From assembly GCF_000149955.1 (NCBI RefSeq), contig NC_030987.1, positions 4,916,485 to 4,980,484 of the forward strand: DNA of 64,000 bases, given 5' to 3'. The notes beneath the pieces were generated by a model. That model did not search any database. It saw only the letters and a program-made list of their open reading frames with translations, and had not been told where the DNA came from. Position 1 is the stretch's first letter. The number at the start of each line of letters is the position of its first letter. Both the position numbers and the translations under genes were made by a program. This document shows positions 10,174 through 20,181 of this stretch, in pieces. This DNA comes from Fusarium oxysporum f. sp. lycopersici 4287. Lineage: Eukaryota > Ascomycota > Sordariomycetes > Hypocreales > Nectriaceae.

Positions 10174-11762
10174 ATGGCGGTAGTCCAGACTTCGGAGTTC
10201 CAATACTATGCTGGTCTCGAGCCCTTCCAGCGTAGACTTCTCTACGAGCCAATCGTTCTCGAGTATACAATGATTCAAAGCTGCAACCTGGCCCGAGAAG
10301 AACCAGAAAGCCACGCGACGGTCGACTTTGATAACCTGCAATCCGACTTCGAAGCCTTTCGTGTGCTTGTAAATAAGCTCGCCCAGGTCTGTGACAATGA
10401 ACGAGGCGGAAATTCGGTCGCCGCCATGACGATTCTCGAAGGGACGAATAGGCCCGAATTCGTGTTTGCAGCGAACAGGAAGGACGAAGAGGAGACTAGG
10501 GCAACCGCGAGATTCGTAACGAACTTACTATAGTTGGCCGGGTAGAACCCCTAAAATCTTAGCTCCGATGCCCTCGAGAAGAGAGTACTCAGGATGATAT
10601 TAGCTTTCAACATGCCCCGAATTACCGAATACAAAGATACACTTGATAAGGCTTTAGGCCTTTGTCTGGAAGATCACGAACGGCGACAGTCCGAAGATGG
10701 TATGACATAGCGTATAGCAACGCCTACTACATGACACTGACTCCAACGATGAACAGAGGCCTTGAAGAGTGAGCTTCAAAAGCCCAGAGAGAAATGCAAC
10801 TTCTCGGTTAACAACATACGCGAGCAGGAGGAAATCAAGTGCAAGTCTCCCTCCTTCTGTCGACGTACTTTATATATACCAAGACTAACTTTACCCTAGC
10901 ACTGAGAGATTGTGAAAGGCTGATTAACCTGATCCATAATGCCCAGCTGGCGATGACAGGGATCAAGAAAGCCGTCAGGACGAAAGCCAGGGGCAGCGAG
11001 TTCCTCAGGTCTGGGCCGTGGTGCGAGCTAAAACATTATCTCGGCCGTTGGCATTCCTACCGTCAAGCTGCGAACTTTATTGTTTGTGCAGCAGCAGCCT
11101 GGCCGCTACTAGTTCAGGACTTCAAGATCACCTCACTACCGTCTAGTACTCGCATATCCAAGCCCATTGTACAGTCGGACCTGACAGCTGTTGCCATTGT
11201 TCAACACATGGAGGCTTTCGAGAAAGTAAAGATGCCAGAGCTTATGCAGGATGCAGAGGATCTCCGCAGGATGGGTCTGGATAAGGCTATCCAAATTCAA
11301 CTCTTGAAGAGAACTTTCAGGCCAATCGTACACGCAGAAGTCCTCATTCATCACTACCTCACCAAGAACGAAATCACAAGGCCAAATAGATTTTGGCGGC
11401 AATGGCAATACATCGGCGCCAGCAAGCCAACTTGTCGCTTATGCCACTATTACTTCAGCTCGCACTCACAGAGCCAGATACAGGTTCGGCCGTCACATCT
11501 GAATCTGTACCCAAATTGGCGTTTACCGGAAATCTCTGACGAGGACGATGCGGAAGCTCGAGAAGCTCACAGGAAGCTCTTGAAGAGCATCGCTGAAAAA
11601 GTGCGCAATGACGCGAAGCGAACTTTGCAGCAGAGGACCACCAAAAGCAAGCAACATGACTCAAATACCTACTCTGCTACACCGAGATACCTTGTGAAGA
11701 GATCAGAGTCAACAAGTTCTGATGGTCCCGCCTATTGCGAGGTTGATCGCTGCAGTCGGTGA
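10174..11762 (+). CDS. OTT_1508-like deaminase-fold protein, four exons
   Basis: The last exon (about 10907-11762) carries the zinc-deaminase motifs: HAE at 11331-11339 and, 31 residues later, a PTCRLC pair (Cys codons 11433 and 11442), followed by RPSHLNLYPNWRLP. This order and the trailing segment fit the fungal OTT_1508 family of the cytidine-deaminase superfamily, whose substrate is not known to me. Exon 1 is 10174-10515 (start ATG 10174). Exon 2 ends at 10699; intron 10700-10756 has a CTGAC branch point. Exon 3 starts at 10757; the next intron starts at 10839 and has a GACTAAC branch point. Frame-keeping joins require acceptors at 10578 and 10906 rather than the nearest AG, so these two junctions are provisional, and a recent frameshift is possible. 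The C-terminus is basic and Ser-rich. No RIP-type stops occur in the catalytic exon. Confidence 0.7.
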
Positions 11763-12772
11763 GGGGGTCAGCCTGTGGTCGCCTTGAGATGGAGTCTCTT
11801 GTACTGCTCAGTCATTAAATACACAATAAACTCAGCGGCTACGCAGAAATCTTCCTTTGTCATCATACTTTCTTGGCATATACGTATTAAGGATGTGGCC
11901 CTATCTTCACCCAAATCCTTAACAAGTGCAATGTTTATCGTTTTTGTTGGCATGATTCTTAGTCTCGACTTGGTCGTACTTGTTAATACCATTCCTTATT
12001 AGCTCCATCATGATCGTCATCTTTATCTTCATACTTATCTCTATTATTACAGTCGCTAGGCTTATCCTTATCTTCCTTATGTCCTTTATCCACATTCCAG
12101 TTAGACTTCACAGCCTCGCGTTGTAGAAGAGCAACCAGATATAGTATATGATACATCATGATGGTTTCATCGCGTCCAAGTTGTAAGCTGTATATATCTT
12201 GCTGCTGATGTGTTTCAAAATGTTAAACTCTAAATACATAACAAATGAACCTTTTCCATACATCAACATATCTTTTCAGGCAGTTCTCAACTTTGAATTC
12301 GTGGGGTCAAAAGTCATCTTTCTAGTAGGTATTCAACCAGCATCGAGATCAGTATGAAGTCTTGGCCAAGGTGAACGTGGCTCGATCAACCATGAGGCCG
12401 ACACCACGGAGTATATCTCGAAGCCGGGCTTCTACGGCAGCTGGACTCCGGGGTACTGTATCGTGCCATTGGCCCACAAATAGTCTTCGTTCCATGCTGG
12501 TTTGGGCTTTTTTACCGTGGCCGCAATGATGCCAAGCGGTCGGCCATGAATTAAGCGAGGTCATCCTGTATGCTGCAGCCATGGGGAGAAATTTGTGGTA
12601 AGAATATGGAGATTCTGATTGGTGCAGAAGTGGAAATGCGGCGCATTTCTTGTCTACATGCTTGATTAGGACAGGTACGCCTTAATAAACGCAGCTGGTC
12701 ATTAGAGTGAAAATCCAAATATCTGACTCAGCCTAACTCTTATTACTTCTCTCAATTATCTGTAAATTGTGA
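11763..12772. other. no gene; short dispersed repeat at 12608-12660
   Basis: Only short frames occur. The stretch 12608-12660 (ctgattggtgcagaagtgga, then GAAATGCGGCGCATTTC, then gtctacatgc) is nearly the same as 59572-59620. Confidence 0.5.
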
Positions 12773-12774
12773 TA

Positions 12775-14640
12775 ACATACATGATAAGCATGTGCACCAA
12801 ACAAGTATATGCACCAACAAATCTTAACCTTTAAAATAGAAATGATCACAAAAACACGACAAATCATCCGATCAATTAAAACTAATCGCCAGACTCTTCA
12901 TCAGATATCGAAACAACTATCTGATATGTTCTTGTATTATATCCTATCTTGCTACATGCTCTACAACGTCTTTCTTTCCCTCGCGCTAACCCTTCCCGAC
13001 CACAACTTTTCGACGATTCAGCCACTACCTGCGTATCAATATCCATCTGATTAATTACTTGCCTTCCTTCCTTTATTTTCATTGCTCCTCCTTTCTGTAG
13101 TCGGGTTCTTTTTGCCCTCCGCCGCCGGCTTAGTATCTCATTCGCCCGTTCAAGATCTTAGACCTCAATGACCTTTAATAAGCTAATCTCATGCATGACC
13201 GCCTTGGTCCCCTTGGAAAGAGACTTCAATGCTTCCAGAACTGACTCTGGTGAGCTGCTGTGATGCCTTCTGGTCCGTTTTGCGAGATACTCCGATTGCG
13301 ACCCGGCCTCAAGCACCGTCTTTGGCGTCTTTGAGACCCATGGGGTAGAGGGGCCAGTCTCCTCCTCAACTGGCGTTGGAGTCCGTAGCTGCACATCAAG
13401 TTTCGAGACCACATGTTCCGGGTCAAGTGGAACAAGCCCGGCACCTCTAAAAGCTGCTTTGATATTTTCCTCTGTCATAGTGGCCTCAAATGCGGCATAA
13501 AAAGCCGGAAAGAACTCGGTTTTGGAAATATGGGTTATAGAGCATCGGATCAGATGCTCGATTTCCCGGCCATATGCCTGCTTAAGCATGCAAAAGCACC
13601 CGACATCAAGAGGCTGTAGTAAATAAGACGAATAAGGCGGCATATAAAGCGTGATAATCTTATTCTCCTTATAATATCTCTCAAAGTCGACCGAGTAGTA
13701 GCTTTCGTGGCCATTAAGGACCAGAAGACGATAGCGACTATTAGATCGCTTGGCTGTAGACCGATCAAAGTGCTTTAGCCAGTCGAGGCCCATCTCATTG
13801 TCACTCCAGCCATTTTGGGATATTGCAATAGCCTAATCGCCTGGGAGGTTATTTTCTCGGTACCAGTTAGCAAGGTAATACTAGCCTGAACCTATAATAA
13901 ACGGCGGCATCGCTCGACCTTCCGCATTAATCGCCTAGATAACAGTAATCCATTCCCGATTTCCAGGCTGCACTAATTTCGGCTTTCCACGCCTTTCTGC
14001 ACCTGTGACGACCATTCCACTTGCAATGACGCCCATCATAAAGCCGGTCTCGTCAAAGTTCCCAGATATCATCCGATCAGATGCCATACTTAGCAATTAT
14101 ATTCTCCACGAGCCTAAACCAGTTGCAAATAATAGTCGGATCTTCGCATTTGGCTCTCTGGTAGTCATACTTACGAAAAAAACGCGTTTTAAGCTCTTTG
14201 TATCGCTTAACGAAGTTCATAGCCCAACGCTTGCCGACGGGTGACGCGTCATAGTCGGCGAGCAGTCGGTTAGCCATCTCTTCCACACCACGTAGTCGTG
14301 GGGCAAATCCTCGCGAATCTAGGTCGAGAATAAACTTAATTATCATCTGTTCCTCCAGATCAGTTAGTTTGCATGATTTCGGGATCCAGTCACGTCGCGA
14401 TTAGATCCCATTTTATCGGCGACGCAACGCCTAATAGTTAACTTGGTATAACCTAGCAGCGCCTCGGAGGCCTGATTTTGGGTTATTTCGAAGCGCTTAA
14501 AGCGCAAGAAGAATTTGACATTCAGAATAGAGTTAAGGCATGGTCATTGGCTGAGCATTAATCGATTAAACTGGCATTGGTGACGGCTGAGGGATTTTTG
14601 GTGCACATACTTGTTTGGTGCACATGCTTATCATGTATGT
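12775..14640 (-). mobile_element. Fot/pogo-type element A, 1866 bp, full length
   Basis: The ends are inverted repeats of about 42 bp with one mismatch. Each has the frame acatacaTGATAAG followed by CATGTGCACCA and, 17 bp later, TATRTGCACCA. TA lies just outside both ends (12773-12774 and 14641-14642), the usual target of Tc1/mariner/pogo elements. The transposase is on the minus strand and broken. The right end lies directly beside the piggyBac relic. Confidence 0.9.
12882..14541 (-). pseudogene. Fot/pogo transposase of element A, inactivated
   Basis: Read 14541 to 12882. Order: psq-type HTH region, Tc5/CENP-B-type DNA-binding region (14346-14077, containing ASPVGKRWAMNFVKRYKELK), DDE endonuclease core (best preserved 13793-13158, with RYRLLVLNGHESYYSVDF and YSSYLLQPLDVGCF), then a CCHC zinc-knuckle tail (13082-12882). 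Several stops break the first half, mostly TAG. The knuckle has lost two ligands (GH to GY, TC to TY), both changes expected from C-to-T at CpA. A stop separates the DDE domain from the knuckle at 13158-13160; the same codon is a stop in elements B and C. Confidence 0.85.
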
Positions 14641-14650
14641 TAGTTAATAT

Positions 14651-16454
14651 CTTTTTATATGTGAATTAGGCGTGCAGTAGCATCTTCCTTGTCCTCTTCC
14701 TTCCCTATACAGTTCCTCTTTCTAGCCTGGCTTTCTGTTGCGTATCTATTGACAATCGCATTATAGATGCATTCCTTGTAGCCTTTAAGAGTTATGTAGG
14801 GCTTCTAGTTAGAGCATAGTGTTTTAACCTGCAAAATAAAGCTATTCGCAAGTGCTACGTCAAGAAGGAACTCCTAAAGCAGCGCCTGCCAAGGGCCACG
14901 GCGAAATCGGTGCTTGTACATTATATATAACTGTAACTAATCGCCGCGGTCAAAGTGGTTCATTTCGTTATTATACTTAGCAGTAACTGTTGGTATTGGA
15001 ATGATTTTAAAGGTATTACTACTCAAGATTTCCCTTATTGCTTGTAATTGCGCTTCCTTATTAGCCAGTTTCTTCCTCTTCTTCTCCATGTATTCCTTAT
15101 TAGCACTGCTGTGTATAGTTAAGAGGAAAAGCATGAGGCTATTATCTTTGTAAGCGATTTAAGAGACCTAAGAAAGAGAGAGAGAGACTTATTAGTAAGG
15201 GAAATATATAGAAATATGTTAAAACTACTTACAAGGCTATCTATTATAAAGATAACTCTTACCTTATTATACTGAAAAGTAGCGCTATTGCCGGACTTAT
15301 CACTCTCTTGTGCCTTCTTCAGCACCTTACTAATGCCGCAATTTAGGCGCGCTGTGCCTGTGGCTCCGTAGCCGGCCTCTCGAAGGGCACGGAAGAGATT
15401 TGGCGAGGAGAAGAGGCTATCTGTGAAGACGTGATATGTCTGCTTTGGCAGCAAATTACATAGGTGTATAATGACCCTCTGTGTATTACTGAGAGCCACC
15501 GTAGTTTTCAACTTTCCCCTTTCCCTCTTCTCATGCGGCAAGGGCAGCTTGACGATGACTGCTGTGTATGGTGATGCCTTCACATGCCAAAGCCACCGCA
15601 GAAAGAAGCCGTGTTGCGCAACAACCCAAATCTTGAACCCTACCGGCGTAGGTTTGTTCTTGACGATCGTTGTCTCTTTGGATCTGCCTTTAAAAGGGAC
15701 CATACACTCATCTATAGTGATATTAGTCCCAGGAAAAAAGAGCTCTGATGACATTTCTTGTATGTGGTTAGACCACGGCTCGGCCTCTTGGAATACCTTA
15801 GGGAGATCGCTCTCATCACTCACATCGAGCTGGGTGTGATCGAAGGTGCGGATGAACTGTGTGATAAGAAGGAACTTATTTAATGGTATGAATTTGATGA
15901 TTGGGTGTAAAGGGGACTGATTTCCTAGGCTAGGAGACTTCTAGTGACTTTCAACTGATGTTTCCCTATGAATTCCTAGATAAATTATTATACCGAGCTA
16001 TATGTATGCTGTTGCGGTGGAGATGCCCTCCTATTTGAGTATCCTTGACCCTTCGGTTATGGTGTTCCAGTTGTCGATAACGCCATTTTTAATGAGATAA
16101 GCAACCTAGGCGTTAGTGTATTTAATCCAGCTTTGTATAAGGGAAATATGTATAAAAGCTGGAATAATTCGAGTGGTGTTGGCGGCAGTATATTGGTGCA
16201 AAAGCCACTATTTTCTATGTTGAAAGGAGTGAGGCTATCGCCAGCTTCTTAGGCCGGACAAATAGGCAGCTCGGTGGGTCATCAGCTGCACGCTGTGAGT
16301 GCGTGTGAAAGCTGTGATCATCAAGGTCATAGCTATCTTGTGCTTCATCTAGGGTAGCTTGGGAAGTTATTGTTTTAATGGAGACTGATTTAAGCTGATT
16401 TGTATGGTGTTTTAAAGAAAATGAGTCTCGAGATGAACTTCTCGTACCTCGCAT
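14651..16454 (-). pseudogene. piggyBac-like transposase, RIP-inactivated
   Basis: Read 16454 to 14651. A possible N-terminus starts at ATG 16454 (MRGTRSSSRDSFSLK). From about 16140 the frame gives IKYTNA*VAYLIKNGVIDNW, then YLGIHRETSVESH*KSP, then FPGTNITIDECMVPFKGRSK (15730s) with the typical piggyBac DDE surroundings, then MNHFDRGD and HRFRRGPWQALL*EF. This order and these motifs match DDE_Tnp_1_7 (piggyBac) transposases. The in-frame stops are nearly all TAG where the family has Trp, as expected from RIP of CCA to CTA on the other strand. No clear terminal repeats were found; the low end is against element A. Non-functional. Confidence 0.8.
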
Positions 16455-17104
16455 GTATTAATGTGATTACCTAAAGTATGAGGTGCTCGTGACATCCTGA
16501 AGGGCTGTGGCACTCAAAGAGATCTCGCCCGCTTTATTTTAAAGCAGTTGGCACACACAAATATAGAAACAAAGAGGCAGAGGTGTTCTTGCCTTGAGTC
16601 AAAACAATAATTCATAGAAGTATAGATGCAGATTGGATGGTCAACAGCTTGTAATACGAATGTAACAACAATAAGGAATAAAAACCTTTTGGAGCACCGT
16701 TTGAGAATTGCACCTCGTTTTCCGTCTTTGATCGGGCATAAAATTCCAACATGTAATTGCAAAAAGATATTTCATTACGTTCAAAATACTTTACAGCTTC
16801 CTCTATCGAATGATGTAGCTTTTAGCTCGATAAGAGCTGTGGTAGACTTTTCGCGTAATTAAACATGTGATGTCCAATGCTCTCAAAATTTCGCCAGTTT
16901 CTCACGACACAGATCAACCCACGCCGCACTTGCACCACTGATCTAGGCTTGCCGCGAACCCGGTCCGCCTCATGCCAGGGGGTTTGGAGAGGATTGTGCT
17001 AGATGGATTGCCCGACTTGGTTCGGGTTCTATGCATGATCGCCAGTAGCACAGGGAGGATCCTTGGATGAAACCAATAGAGAAGTTGGCCTATAAGGCTG
17101 CAAC
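16455..17104. other. no gene seen
   Basis: 650 bp between the piggyBac relic and the reductase gene; short AT-rich frames only. It contains the 3' flank of the reductase gene (stop at 17105). Confidence 0.5.
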
Positions 17105-18360
17105 CTAATATAGATTATTTGAGAGTCCGGTACCAAAGTCACACAAATCCTCCGTATTCATCTTCACACTTTCTTCCAGAGTTGTCCAGCCCTTGTAGCC
17201 CATCTCTTTCAAATACCCCTCAGCCTTAGGAGCCAATACAATCTCGCTCCGGTCCAACCCAGCCTCAGCAATATCAGGAGAGAACTCCTTCTCAGGGTAA
17301 ATGTCTCTCATGACTGTTTGAATCATGTGCCAAGTATATGGCCCTGCATAAGCAAAGATTCGCTCATCGCATATGTCAGGGTGAAGAAGAGCCGCCAGAT
17401 GAAGGCGCCCAGTGTCTTTCACGTCGACGTAGAAGTCTAATGCGGAAATTGTTTTAGTATGTATATAACCATTAGTGACGAAATATCTACTCACACTGAT
17501 GAGCCGCATTAACCGGCTCGTGATTGCCCCTGAATAAAGCCTCGATGAGGCCGGAAGTTGATGGGTGCCCCTGGTTGTCCAGGTCGAGGCTTTCGCCTAT
17601 GTTCATGCTTGGAAGAACTGCGTATATGAGCCTTCGTTAGCTTCAGAAGCCTCAAACCACCACTACCAGTGAATTACCACGATGTACTTACCTGTATTGA
17701 GAACAAGGTCAGGCTTGTTTTCGTGATACCACTTCCACAGTTCTCTCTCAGTTTGTGCTTTGCTCGCCGCGTAGACTGCAAACCCCCTGTCTGGAAGATA
17801 CGGAGGCGGGGCCCAGGCTTCTTCAATCGCCTCTTCGTTCCAGGTGTCGTTTGAGATTTTCGGCCAATTCCCGTGTTTCGGAGTCGTTGCAGCAGCGCAA
17901 GATGATGTGTATACAAATCTCCTAATATCCCGATTCTGCGCTGCTGAACGAAGGAGATTCAAGCCCATGGCAATGGTTGGAGGGATAACTTGATCTGGGC
18001 GTGAATCAAACGTCATGTCCGATGCGGCATGAACAACGCCCGAAACTCCTGTTGAAGATCATGAGCTGAGTAAGGTACGAAATACTTCCAGAATGCACCT
18101 TTCAGAACAACAGCAAAGGCATTAGCCTCTACAATGTTGGGCACAGTATAGAGTTGAAACTTGTTTGGGCCATGCTTCTTCTCAAACAGCGAAGCTATCC
18201 ACGGAGTTTTGGCAGCGTCCCTAGTAATGCCTCGGACGTTGTAACCTCCGGAAAGGAGCTGATCTGCGATATGGCTTCCAACGAACCCGCTTACACCTGT
18301 CACTAAGACGGTGGTCCCGGCATCGAGGTCTGGCTCATAAGGAAAGAACATTGGGGGCAT
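17105..18360 (-). CDS. extended SDR, NAD(P)-dependent aldehyde/ketone reductase-like, 357 aa
   Basis: Four exons: 18360-18099, 18048-17692, 17617-17495, 17436-17105, joined by introns of 50, 74 and 58 bp with standard ends; all phases agree. Near the N-terminus VLVTGVSGFVGSHIADQLL is the Rossmann NAD(P)-binding loop (TGxxGFxGxH). FVYTSS (Ser136/137) and YAASK (Tyr180, Lys184) form the catalytic set of extended short-chain reductases. The family includes Gre2-type methylglyoxal reductases and dihydroflavonol reductase-like enzymes, so reduction of a small aldehyde or ketone with NADPH in the cytosol is likely; the substrate cannot be read. The length is normal and there are no disabling changes, although the RIP island begins a few hundred bases upstream. 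The promoter must lie in 18361-18756. Confidence 0.88.
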
Positions 18361-18756
18361 TGGTGCAACGCTTCGGCGTTTGTTGGGCTGGAATTCAATC
18401 TTGTGGTTTTGATATCTGGTTCTGAAGCGTGGGAAGCGCGTCTATATATACCTTAAGCCAAGAAAGACGTCATATGGCTGTATAAGAATAACCCTGTTGC
18501 TTTTCATTTAAATCGCGTAGAATCTCCAGGCTGCGTCTTGAACATACGAATAGCCCCTGTCGCGTGGAGAATGTTGCTCTTGAAGTGACCAATGACATCC
18601 CTCCAACGCAGGCAAACATCTATAGCAACAGTTATTAAAATCTTAGAATATGTCTTATTATGCATCTTGATTACAAAGCGTCGATTTTCTAACGGCGTAG
18701 ACCTATTCAGTAATGCACAATGGAAGTGCGCCGCATTTCTACTTCTATACTAACTA
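18361..18756. other. reductase upstream region and repeat border
   Basis: Contains the promoter side of the reductase gene (TATATATACC at about 18442) and, at 18720-18745, a variant of the gcgccgcatttct motif found at 12640 and 59600. No gene. Confidence 0.45.
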
Positions 18757-19134
18757 ACGTATGTGATAAGCTTCTTTAATATTCGGGAGAGAGAGTATGG
18801 CTAGATCAAACCCGAGAACACGATTAACATTGATAAAGGCAGTATAATAGCCAGATTTAGCAAGTATCTATAGTTCTAGCCATAAATTCAGCTAATCTAT
18901 TACAAATCTAGGCTTAGATCTTTTAGTTGTTAGCAGTAGTAATCCTAGGAAGAAGGCTTTCCTCAAAGGCTCCTAGTCCTGCACTTATACTAGCTTTCTT
19001 AAAGCCATAACTGCAATTAGCTATCTTCTAAAACCGGGGATTATCTTTAAAGGCAAAGAACTTTAATAATAGTAGCTTATTAATAAGCTTAAGGAGGCAG
19101 CCGATTAGTATTATATTATATCTAATAACAGCTA
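18757..19134 (+). mobile_element. Fot-type transposon fragment with detached terminus
   Basis: Begins with TA and the terminal frame ACGTATGTGATAAG (18757-18770), but instead of the family 11-mers it runs straight into transposase DDE-core sequence. That sequence matches the core of element D (words such as AAAACCGGG.ATTATCTTTAAAGG). So a terminus and an internal piece have been joined by deletion. It is heavily decayed and abuts the next MITE. Confidence 0.6.
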
Positions 19135-19572
19135 ACGTAGTTGATAGGCGATCCGACCGGACAAGTGATCCGACCAGCTTAACTTACACCTTAAAAGCTG
19201 TTTTTTAAAAGCTTATATAAAATTTAAACTAGGCCTAAAATAGCTAAAATTTTAAAAACTAATATTTTACTTTATAAGAAAGCTATATTATTAATAAAAT
19301 AATTCTAGCTAATTTGTAATATAAATTATATATAAAAAAGCTTATTAATACTCTTTACACCGTATAAATAAGCTTTAGTATATAAAATAAAATAGTTAAA
19401 AATCTAGAAAAAGTATTTTTATATATAAATAGCTATAAAATATATAAAATAAATATTCTTGGATTTTTAGCTATTTTATTTAAGGTAGCTAGATATTATA
19501 GGGTAGGCTATTTTTAGCTGTACAGTGCGCTGATCGGATCACTTGTCTGGTCGGATCACTTATCAACTACGT
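19135..19572. mobile_element. MITE, 438 bp, Fot-like TIRs (GATCCGACC type)
   Basis: TA-flanked (19133-19134, 19573-19574). Both ends show the frame ACGTAGTTGATAAG (one mismatch at the left), followed by CGATCCGACCG/TGATCCGACCA twice, 17 bp apart, in inverted orientation. The inside is AT-rich with no coding capacity, so it must have moved using a transposase supplied elsewhere. Confidence 0.88.
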
Positions 19573-19597
19573 TAAATAGATAATTATATTATAATTA

Positions 19598-20038
19598 ACG
19601 TATATGATAAGCGAGTGAGCCAGACAAGCGAGTGAGCCACTATATTTCTCACCTTAAAAGCCCTTTTTTAAACTTTTCGTAAAAGGTCAATTTAACTCTA
19701 AGATAGCTAAAAAATATAATTTAATATATTTAACTACTATATTTTTATATATTACTTTTATAAAAATTATAACTATTTTCTTTAAAAAGTTATATAGTAA
19801 AGTCTATTTACACTGTGAAATACACTGTATTTTAAGGTTTTATATAGAAAATAAAATAGATAAAAATCTTTTAAAAATATGAATTAGTATAATTAACTAT
19901 ACTAAGTATAGAAATATTTTTTTCAGATTTTTAGCTATTTTATTTATAAGTTAGAGCACTATAGGGTAGGCTGTTTTTATACTACACAGTATAGTGGCTC
20001 ACTCGCTTGTCTGGCTCACTCGCTCTTATTCATATCGT
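19598..20038. mobile_element. MITE, 441 bp, Fot-like TIRs (GAGTGAGCC type)
   Basis: Left end ACGTATATGATAAG plus two CGAGTGAGCCA units 17 bp apart; the right end is its slightly damaged inverse. TA lies at both sides. Same family as 1-196, opposite orientation. It sits only 25 bp from the previous MITE and shares parts of its inside (cacctTAAAAG, atagctaaaa). Confidence 0.88.
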
Positions 20039-20181
20039 TAAGTAGCTTAAACAAAACTATCTTCCCTAAATATAACTAAAAGATAAGTCTAATACAAGGC
20101 TTAGTATATTAGATAGCTATTAAAGCTATAAATCTATAAGTATCTACCTGTCCTAAACCTCTTAAACTAAAAATACTACTA

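Noticed and set aside
17105..18360. Biosynthetic gene cluster around the reductase
   Set aside because: No backbone enzyme (PKS, NRPS, terpene synthase) or P450 is near; neighbours are transposons.
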